Source: Bradyrhizobium sp. AT1
Lineage (GTDB): Bacteria; Pseudomonadota; Alphaproteobacteria; Rhizobiales; Xanthobacteraceae
Assembly: GCF_001590795.1 (NCBI RefSeq)
Contig: NZ_JXDL01000001.1
Coordinates: forward strand, 676,241 to 715,788
Direction of reading: 5' to 3'
DNA: 39,548 nt
Part shown: one piece after another, positions 33,877 to 39,548 of the stretch
Numbering within the stretch: position 1 is the first letter of the stretch
How the letters are laid out: every line of letters begins with the position of its first letter
Made by a program: the position numbers and the translations under genes
The notes under the pieces: model-generated
Told to the model about the DNA's origin: nothing
The model's input: the letters and a program-made list of their open reading frames with translations, nothing else
The model's database searches: none

Positions 33877-35498
33877 CACTGCGCTCCCACATAGACGGCC
33901 GGCACCGACGTTCCCGAACTCAGCGCGAGGTTCAGGATCGGATAGCCGTAATTGGTGAGGGTGAGAGCGATCATCAGCGCCACCCACAATGCATGCGTAT
34001 TGAGCGCGACGGGCACCGTCCTCGGTTCGTGCACGGCGAGCGCAAAGCGGTAGGGCCCGGCGTCGACCTGAGGCGCGCGCATGCCGCGCGCCAGGATGAC
34101 GATGAACATGATGCCCGAGGCCAGAAGGATGAAGCCGCCGATCGCCGAGAACGTGACCGAGAGCGCCTGCGGCGCGATGGCGGGATCGCCGAAGTCGAAA
34201 TAGGCCATGCGGCGCGGCATGCCCAGAATGCCGACCCAGTGCCACGGGAAAGTGGTGACGATCATGCCGATGAACCACAGCCAGAGCTGGGTCCGCATCA
34301 GGCGGACATCGATCAGCTCGCGTCCGGTCAGATGCGGCCACAGATCATAGGCGATCGCAAAATACATGATCACGATGGCGCCGCCGAAGATCAGGTGGAA
34401 ATGGCCGGTGATCCACTGCGTGTTGTGGATCGAGGCATCGAGCTGATAGCTCATGTTGATGAGGCCGCCGGCGCCGCCGAAGCCGAGCATGACGAAGGAG
34501 AACGCCAGCGCCAGCATCATCGGATTGTCCCAGGGCAGAGCCTTGATCCAGCCGAACAGGCCCCGACCGCCGCGCAGGCGCGCTGCGATCTCGACGGAGG
34601 CGCAGATCGTGAACACCGTCAGCAGCGTCGGCAGCGCGACCAGCGCCGTGAAGGCCGAATGAATGAACTTGAAGCCGGCGCCGACCTGCGGATCAGCAAA
34701 GGTGTGATGCATTCCGATCGGCATCGCCACCACCAGGAACAGGATGAAGGAAATCCGCGCCATGCTGTCGGAATAGACCCGGCCGCCGATCGCACGCGGC
34801 ACGATGGTGTAATAGGCGATGTAGGTCGGCATCAGCCAGAAATAGACGATGGCATGCAGCGTCCAGGAGAAGAAGATGCGGGCGAGGCCGGCATCGATCG
34901 TGCTCTTCAGCCCCGCCGCGACCGGGATGATCTGCAGCAGCAGCTCGAGCGCGGCACCGACCGCAGTCCAGGCCCACAGATATGAGCCCGCGACATTGGC
35001 GAACATGGCAAGCGGCACGGGCGCGCCGGGATTGGCCTTGCGCCAGATGCGCAAGTTTACCGACATCAGCGCCACCCAGATCCACGAGCCGACCACGACC
35101 AGGACGACGCCGAGATAATAGAACACGTTTCCGATCAGCGGTGGGTAGAACGTGTAGAGCACGGAGGCGCGGCCGAGCGCGATCGGGATTACCGCCATGA
35201 CGCTGCCGGCAACGATCAGCCAGAATCCGGCCCAGGCCCAGCGCACGCCGACCAGGCGTTGCTGCAGCGCGGATTCGCTGATGGCATAGCCGAAACCCAT
35301 CGCGACCAGGGTCGGGAAGACGTAGCCCATCACCGTGCCGTGCGCCGTCAGCGAACGGTAGTACAGCTCGGGATTGGACAGCCAGGTGCCGATCGGGCTG
35401 CGGATGAGCATCTGCCAGGCGCCGAGCGTCAGCGCGATGCCGAACACGGCGAAGGCCAGCCAGAAATGAGCGAGAATGAGCTTTCTATTGACCAACAC
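33876..35498 (-). CDS. Haem-copper oxidase subunit I, ba3-type (B family)
   Basis: 540-residue catalytic subunit that reduces oxygen to water. Low-spin haem ligand H53 in LTAHGTVMGY and the Cu-B/haem ligands are in place: H215 and Y219 (HAIVY), H264-H265 (MHH), and H366 and H368 (TGHFHL). The sequence has the ba3-type pattern rather than that of aa3 or cbb3 enzymes. About 13 membrane spans. The start is GTG 35498, supported by GGGAGG 7 bases upstream; it overlaps the subunit II gene by 14 bases. Confidence 0.93.
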   Translation of the reverse strand: MLVNRKLILAHFWLAFAVFGIALTLGAWQMLIRSPIGTWLSNPELYYRSLTAHGTVMGYVFPTLVAMGFGYAISESALQQRLVGVRWAWAGFWLIVAGSVMAVIPIALGRASVLYTFYPPLIGNVFYYLGVVLVVVGSWIWVALMSVNLRIWRKANPGAPVPLAMFANVAGSYLWAWTAVGAALELLLQIIPVAAGLKSTIDAGLARIFFSWTLHAIVYFWLMPTYIAYYTIVPRAIGGRVYSDSMARISFILFLVVAMPIGMHHTFADPQVGAGFKFIHSAFTALVALPTLLTVFTICASVEIAARLRGGRGLFGWIKALPWDNPMMLALAFSFVMLGFGGAGGLINMSYQLDASIHNTQWITGHFHLIFGGAIVIMYFAIAYDLWPHLTGRELIDVRLMRTQLWLWFIGMIVTTFPWHWVGILGMPRRMAYFDFGDPAIAPQALSVTFSAIGGFILLASGIMFIVILARGMRAPQVDAGPYRFALAVHEPRTVPVALNTHALWVALMIALTLTNYGYPILNLALSSGTSVPAVYVGAQ

Positions 35499-36054
35499 AG
35501 CTCAGCCTCCCGCCGCCCTTTGCGCGGTTCGCAAATTCGGCCTTGTCGATCACCTTGACCTTGCCCCACATGCCCTCGTGGCCAAAACTGCAAAACTCCT
35601 GGCAGGGCATCAGGTAGTCGCCGGCCTTGGTAAAGCGCATCAGCTGCTCGGAGATGTAGCCGGGCACCAGCATGGTGTTGACGTTGGTGCCCTGGATCAG
35701 GATGCCGTGCACCACGTCGGCGCTGGTGGCGCGCAGCGTGATCGGCGTATCGGCGGGAACCACGATGCAGGCCGGCGTGAAGGAATATTGCTGACCGATC
35801 GCGCGGACGGTGACGCTGCCGTTGGCCTCCAGCACGCTGCCGAGATTGCTCTCGACGAATTCGCCGGACAGATGCAGCCGCGAGGGATCGATGATCTCGA
35901 CGCGCGGCTGCGGCATGGTCGCGCGGTGGATGCCGGCAAAGGCCGCCAGTAGCGCCATCATCACGATGATGATCACGGCAATGGTGGCCCAGCGCCGCTC
36001 GACGCGGGCCGCGACCGCGGCGCTGGCGCTTTCGTGGGTGTCCTGTGTGCTCAT
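35485..36054 (-). CDS. Cytochrome c oxidase subunit II, ba3-type (Cu-A)
   Basis: 189 residues with one N-terminal membrane span (about 22-40) and a cupredoxin domain. All Cu-A ligands are present: H116 in DVVHGI, C151 and C155, H159 and M162 in CQEFCSFGHEGMWG. It accepts electrons from a c-type cytochrome and passes them to subunit I. The ATG at 36054 overlaps the stop of the small upstream gene. Confidence 0.93.
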   Translation of the reverse strand: MSTQDTHESASAAVAARVERRWATIAVIIIVMMALLAAFAGIHRATMPQPRVEIIDPSRLHLSGEFVESNLGSVLEANGSVTVRAIGQQYSFTPACIVVPADTPITLRATSADVVHGILIQGTNVNTMLVPGYISEQLMRFTKAGDYLMPCQEFCSFGHEGMWGKVKVIDKAEFANRAKGGGRLSCVGQ

Positions 36055-36227
36055 TGCAGCGATCCGCGCGGCAGGAACACGAACAGATAGAAGGCCAACC
36101 ACATCGCGACCACGCAGGCCGTGGCGATGCCGGCGAGCACGATCGCGCCGGACGGGCCTTGCGCAACGACCTCCTCGACGGCCTGGTCGGCGGCGGCTGG
36201 ACTGGTCGGCGGATCGGAGTTGATCAT
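36051..36227 (-). CDS. Single-span oxidase accessory subunit, 58 aa
   Basis: A short hydrophilic N-terminus (MINSDPPTSPAAADQA) is followed by one membrane span (AIVLAGIATACVVAMWLAFYLFVFLP) and a basic end, the architecture of the one-helix subunit IIa found with ba3 oxidases. Its stop overlaps the subunit II start (ATGA). It lies 8 bases after the trihaem cytochrome gene. The role is inferred from context and topology. Confidence 0.75.
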   Translation of the reverse strand: MINSDPPTSPAAADQAVEEVVAQGPSGAIVLAGIATACVVAMWLAFYLFVFLPRGSLQ

Positions 36228-36235
36228 GTGATGTC

Positions 36236-37483
36236 TCAGTTCAGCGGGGCGGAGCGCAGCTCGTTGGCTTCGCGCGCCGAGACCGGCGTGCCGCGATTGC
36301 CCCAGGCGGTGCGGATGTAGGAGACGACGGCGGCGATCTCGTTGTCGGACAACAGACCCGCGAACGGCGGCATGCCGTAGGGCATCGGGTTTCCCTTGGT
36401 ACCCGGCGGATAGCCGCCGTTGAGCACCATGCGGATCGGATTGACCGCCGACTGCATCTCGATCGACTGGCTGTTGGCGAGCGGCGGCCAGTGCGGCGGC
36501 TTGCCTTCGCCCTGCGTGCCGTGACAGCTCGCGCAGTGCTTGTCGTAGACGGTCTTGCCGAGGCTGACGAGCAGGCTGCTCTCGCTTGTCGGCAACACCG
36601 AGCTCGCCGGCGGTGGCGATGAGCCTTCCGCAATGCCCTTGAGGTACACCGCCATGGCACGGGTGTCTTCGTCGTTGAGATATTGCAGGCTGTTGTGCAC
36701 GACCTCTGCCATCGGGCCGTAAACGACGCCGCGCATGGAGACGCCGGTCTGCAGCAGGTCGCTGATGTCCTTGATGCTCCAGTCGCCCAGTCCGGCCTCG
36801 CGGTTGGACGTGAGCGAGGGCGCATACCAGTTCTGCATCGGGATCAGGCCGCCCTTGAAGGCATCGGACTGCGAGGTGCCGCCGAGCGCGTTGATCGGCG
36901 AATGGCACATGCCGCAGTGACCGAGGCCCTCGACCAGGTACGCGCCGCGATTCCATTCGGCGGATTTGGTCGGGTCAGGTTTGAACTCGCCCTCCGAAAA
37001 GTACAGCGTGCGCCAGCCGAGAATCAGCTGGCGGTTCGAATAGGGGAAGCGCAGATCGTGTTCACGATTGCGCTGGTTCACCGGCGGGATCGACTTCAGA
37101 TAGGCGAAGATCGCCTCCGTATCGGCGCGCGTGACCTTGGTGTAGGACGCGAACGGCATTGCCGGATACATCAATCCGCCGTCCGGAAAGCGTCCGTAGT
37201 GCATCGCCTTGTAGAAGTCTTCGGCCGTCCATTTGCCGATCCCGGTCTCGCGATCCGGCGTGATGTTGGAGGAATACAGGGTACCGAACGGCGTCGGCAT
37301 GGCGCGTCCGCCGGCAAAGGTGTGGCCCTCGGGCGCGGTGTGGCAGGCGATGCAATCGCCGGCTCGCGCCAAATATTCGCCGCGCGCGACGAGGCTATCG
37401 GGGCCGGACTTCGTCTGGGCCTCGGCGGACGAGCCGGCGAAGAGCAACAGCCATACGGCAAGGATTGGTGAACACGATCGCAA
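36236..37483 (-). CDS. Trihaem cytochrome c, alcohol/gluconate dehydrogenase cytochrome subunit-like
   Basis: 415 residues with a signal peptide (CSPILAVWLLLFAGSSAEA) and three haem c sites: CIACH (C44, C47, H48), CGMCH (C190, C193, H194) and CASCH (C317, C320, H321). The three-domain layout resembles membrane dehydrogenase cytochrome subunits that pass electrons to ubiquinone or a terminal oxidase. I chose the TTG at 37483 because GAGGAGA lies 7 bases upstream and it opens the signal peptide; a GTG at 37507 is the alternative. No dehydrogenase gene is next to it, so the electron source is unknown. Confidence 0.88.
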   Translation of the reverse strand: MRSCSPILAVWLLLFAGSSAEAQTKSGPDSLVARGEYLARAGDCIACHTAPEGHTFAGGRAMPTPFGTLYSSNITPDRETGIGKWTAEDFYKAMHYGRFPDGGLMYPAMPFASYTKVTRADTEAIFAYLKSIPPVNQRNREHDLRFPYSNRQLILGWRTLYFSEGEFKPDPTKSAEWNRGAYLVEGLGHCGMCHSPINALGGTSQSDAFKGGLIPMQNWYAPSLTSNREAGLGDWSIKDISDLLQTGVSMRGVVYGPMAEVVHNSLQYLNDEDTRAMAVYLKGIAEGSSPPPASSVLPTSESSLLVSLGKTVYDKHCASCHGTQGEGKPPHWPPLANSQSIEMQSAVNPIRMVLNGGYPPGTKGNPMPYGMPPFAGLLSDNEIAAVVSYIRTAWGNRGTPVSAREANELRSAPLN

Positions 37484-37493
37484 TTCCGTCTCC

Positions 37494-38201
37494 TCAATCC
37501 GGTTCACTGCCGCACGCGAACGGCAGCACATACGTGCCCTTCGGTGCCGGCGCAACGTTCACGGGCGCTGGGCGGCTCGCCAGCCACGCCGCGACCGCCG
37601 TCACGTCGTCCTCGGTCAGCCGCGCCGCGACCTGCTGCATGCAGTCCGGCGCCTTCGCGGTGCGCGTGCCGTAGCGCCACGCGCCCAACTGCGCGCTGAT
37701 GTAGTTCGGGCGCAGGCCGAGCAGGCCGGGGATTCCCGGCTCCATTCCGGTCAGGGCAGGGCCATGGCAGCTTCCGCACGCCGGAATCTGCCGCTGCGGA
37801 TCGCCGCGCGAGACCAGCGACTGGCCGTGCTGCAGCACGTCCTTGCTTGCATCGCTTGCTGCCACGGGGGGCAGCGGCGGATGCTGATCCGCAAAATAGT
37901 CCGCCATCTGCTGCAAGTACGGATCGGGCAGGAATTCCAGCAGATAGTTCATCGGCGGATATTTTCGCCGGCCATTCTTGAAGGCGAGAAGCTGGTTGTA
38001 GAGATAGCCGGCCGGCTTGCCGGCAAGCCGCGGGAAATAGACGTCGCTGGTGCCTTCGCCTTGATTGCCGTGACAGGGCGTACAGGCTTCGACCCGCGCC
38101 GCCATCGTGTCGGGCGGCTGGCTGGTCGTCTGTGCGACCGCACCATCAAACGCGGTCAAGGTGGCAATGGCGGCGGCCAGAGCAATGGTGCGAGCGAACA
38201 C
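37494..38201 (-). CDS. Dihaem cytochrome c, first gene of the oxidase operon
   Basis: 235 residues: signal peptide (ARTIALAAAIATLTAFDGAVAQ) and two haem c sites, CTPCH (C40, C43, H44) and CGSCH (C142, C145, H146). Similar in layout to the c4-type dihaem cytochromes. GTG 38201 was chosen because GGAGG is 9 bases upstream; a GTG at 38210 is too close to it. It starts the minus-strand operon of six genes ending at 33061. Confidence 0.85.
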   Translation of the reverse strand: MFARTIALAAAIATLTAFDGAVAQTTSQPPDTMAARVEACTPCHGNQGEGTSDVYFPRLAGKPAGYLYNQLLAFKNGRRKYPPMNYLLEFLPDPYLQQMADYFADQHPPLPPVAASDASKDVLQHGQSLVSRGDPQRQIPACGSCHGPALTGMEPGIPGLLGLRPNYISAQLGAWRYGTRTAKAPDCMQQVAARLTEDDVTAVAAWLASRPAPVNVAPAPKGTYVLPFACGSEPD

Positions 38202-38430
38202 TCTCGTCACCCTCCAAAAAACGGGATCGGTTGATTCCGGATCACAACGTAGCGGAGCATTATTGCGCCAATATGGTCCTGCGCAAGACCGCGCGTGCGT
38301 CATGACGTTCGGTCGCGGTGTTCGCATGTGCGATCCCGATCGAATTCGACAAAACTTGCGTGCTTTTTGAAAACCGAACATGCCGCAGTCATCTCGCGAC
38401 AGTTCCTGCCCGAGTCCTGCGCGGTCATGT

Positions 38431-38452
38431 CACCCTCTTTTGTCAGAGGGTG
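38431..38452. repeat. Inverted repeat (8-bp arms) within repeat-like DNA
   Basis: CACCCTCT (38431-38438), a 6-base loop and AGAGGGTG (38445-38452) form a perfect stem. Flanking bases (GCAGGGAAGACCGGATGCCGG) resemble a dispersed Bradyrhizobium-type repeat known to me by pattern only. Confidence 0.5.
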
Positions 38453-38616
38453 CAGGGAAGACCGGATGCCGGCTGGGCACCCGCGGTCCACTGTGCGAAG
38501 GGGCACAAATACGCCAAAGTCGAATTTCGGTAAAGTGGAATATTTCTGCGAACGCGGATTGACCCAGGGCTGGCGTGTTTTGCCCGTCGGGCAACGCAAG
38601 CGATTGTGCGCCGTAG

Positions 38617-38684
38617 GGCGAATTCGCTGAAGGCGTAATCCGCGATCCTGATCGTCGCGGCGGATTTCGCTTCGCTAATCCGCC
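38617..38684. repeat. Imperfect palindromic repeat, GGCG...AATCCGC family
   Basis: Left arm 38617-38643 (GGCGAATTCGCTGAAGGCG, then TAATCCGC) and right arm 38660-38684 (GCGGATTTCGCTTCG, then CTAATCCGCC) are inverted relative to each other with several mismatches and two extra bases. This is the same general type as short intergenic palindromes of Bradyrhizobium, distinct in sequence from the one at 32967. Confidence 0.55.
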
Positions 38685-38759
38685 CCATGGGGCAGTGTTC
38701 CCCCCGGATCATTTCGCGCCGCCGCGAGTTCTCTGCGGATTGTCCGGGTTGGAGCCGTC

Positions 38760-39539
38760 ATGACCATCAATTTCGACACGCTGAAGGCCTCGCTGGTCCT
38801 GTATGGCCTGAACGCGACCTATGCGATCCTGCTGCTCGCGATCGGCTGGTATCTGTCCGGAGCCATGCAGCGCTTCGTCACACGCCTGCTGAGCGTCACG
38901 CACCGCGTCGACCCGCTGGTGACCTTGTTCGTGGGCAGCCTGGCGCGCTACGGCGTGCTCGCAGTGGTCGGCATCGCCGTGCTTCAGCTGTTCGGCATCC
39001 AGACCGCGAGCCTTGTCGCCGTGCTGGGCGCGACATCACTTGCCATCGGCCTCGCGCTTCAAGGCACGCTCTCCAATCTCGCCGCCGGCGTGATGCTGCT
39101 ATTGTTCCGACCCTTTCATATCGGTGATGATGTCGAGGTCGCGGGCAAGGCCGGCAAGGTGAAGTCGCTGGCGCTGTTCATGACCGAGCTGGTCGCGGCC
39201 GACAACACCCAGATCCTGTTGCCGAACGGGCAGGTATGGGGCGCGGCCATCATCAACCACAGCGCCTACCCCGGCACGGGAGAGGTCAAGGTGGCTTTTC
39301 CGGTCCCGGCAGGCGCGGCCAATACGCTTGCGGATCGCATCCTGAGGGAGCTTCGCAACGACTCTCGCATCGACGATCAGGCGCAACCGACGGTCACCGT
39401 CACAAAGGTGCTCGATGTCGGCAATCCCGCGGCACCGATTCTGGAGTTGACGGTCAGCGCGAAGGCGAAACCCTCGGAGGTCGGAGCGGTCAAGCAGTGC
39501 GTGCTCGACCATGCCAGCGCGCTGCTTGCGGCGGCGTGA
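38760..39539 (+). CDS. MscS-family small-conductance mechanosensitive channel
   Basis: 259 residues. Three N-terminal hydrophobic spans end in the pore-lining TM3 with GATSLAIGLALQGTLSNLAAG (about residues 88-108), followed by the beta-domain LLLFRPFHIGDDVEVAGKAGKV and a C-terminal alpha/beta domain. The size matches E. coli MscS. It opens under hypo-osmotic shock to release solutes. The start at 38760 has no strong ribosome binding site visible. The stop is near the window edge. Confidence 0.92.
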   Translation: MTINFDTLKASLVLYGLNATYAILLLAIGWYLSGAMQRFVTRLLSVTHRVDPLVTLFVGSLARYGVLAVVGIAVLQLFGIQTASLVAVLGATSLAIGLALQGTLSNLAAGVMLLLFRPFHIGDDVEVAGKAGKVKSLALFMTELVAADNTQILLPNGQVWGAAIINHSAYPGTGEVKVAFPVPAGAANTLADRILRELRNDSRIDDQAQPTVTVTKVLDVGNPAAPILELTVSAKAKPSEVGAVKQCVLDHASALLAAA

Positions 39540-39548
39540 GGCGGTTCA

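Larger units (their letters stand above)
38202..38759. other. 558-base divergent intergenic region with repeat elements
   Basis: Holds the promoter side of the minus-strand oxidase operon (starting 38201) and of the MscS-type channel gene (38760). Inside are two inverted-repeat elements described separately. No clear -35/-10 pair is visible. An apparent short protein on the minus strand is a translation of repeat sequence. Confidence 0.6.

Noticed and set aside
33028..33894. 288-codon plus-strand frame opposite the dihaem cytochrome
   Set aside because: Antisense to a gene with two clear haem sites; composition is Arg/His/Asp-rich without a domain.
38231..38245. FixK/Fnr-like box near the oxidase operon start (TTGAT...ATCAC)
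   Set aside because: The half-sites are 5 bases apart instead of 4 and the second half ends in C, so it is not a good match to TTGAT-N4-ATCAA. Oxygen control of the oxidase operon is plausible but not shown by this site.
38300..38599. 99-codon minus-strand frame upstream of the oxidase operon
   Set aside because: It reads through repeat-like sequence and gives a typical mistranslated-repeat protein; no start site or domain supports it.

Overview
The window is high-GC DNA with dense, mostly plus-strand operons. Gene content and order (an isoaspartyl methyltransferase-like gene, tolC, popZ, valS; lipA next to a RatA/COQ10-like gene; a ba3-type oxidase cluster; NodT-type RND efflux genes) and the palindromic repeats point to an alphaproteobacterium of the Bradyrhizobium/Rhodopseudomonas group (Nitrobacteraceae). 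This comes from recognising gene families and order, not from a database match. No phage, insertion sequence with an intact transposase, or CRISPR array was seen.

Layout. 1-8329: a tripartite efflux operon made of a partial NodT-like outer-membrane factor, a membrane-fusion protein and two tandem RND pumps (MdtB/MdtC arrangement). 8367-10792: a DTW-domain tRNA modification enzyme and a two-gene polysaccharide-type ABC exporter. 10891-12116: tRNA-Cys, two convergent small proteins around a bidirectional terminator, a perfect Crp-type palindrome, and a small cysteine-rich secreted protein. 12535-19323: a probable amide/amino-acid uptake and hydrolysis operon with a substrate-binding protein, a fused permease-ATPase, an acetamidase/formamidase, a second acetamidase fused to an AraC-type regulator, and a RidA-family deaminase. 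19584-23125: a PspA-like, YqiJ-like and flotillin membrane-stress operon; its first gene carries an N-terminal extension resembling the front half of an IS605 OrfB/TnpB protein. 23331-24315: a small secreted protein, tRNA-Asn and another small protein. 24453-32958: housekeeping genes (isoaspartyl methyltransferase-like, tolC, popZ, valS, 3-methyladenine glycosylase, lipA, RatA/COQ10-like). 33061-38201 (minus strand): a terminal oxidase operon with ba3-type subunits I and II, a one-helix subunit and three cytochromes c carrying seven CxxCH sites. 38760-39539: an MscS-type channel.

The two most unusual objects are single-frame fusions. At 16592-18922 an AraC/XylS-type regulator is joined to a full acetamidase/formamidase and sits directly behind a free-standing paralogue, so a sensor-regulator and the enzyme for its probable substrate are one polypeptide. 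At 19584-20738 a TnpB-like N-terminal half with no RuvC nuclease domain is joined to a complete PspA-length protein, with a strong internal ribosome binding site that could also produce PspA alone. Both need homology searches and protein-level work to confirm.
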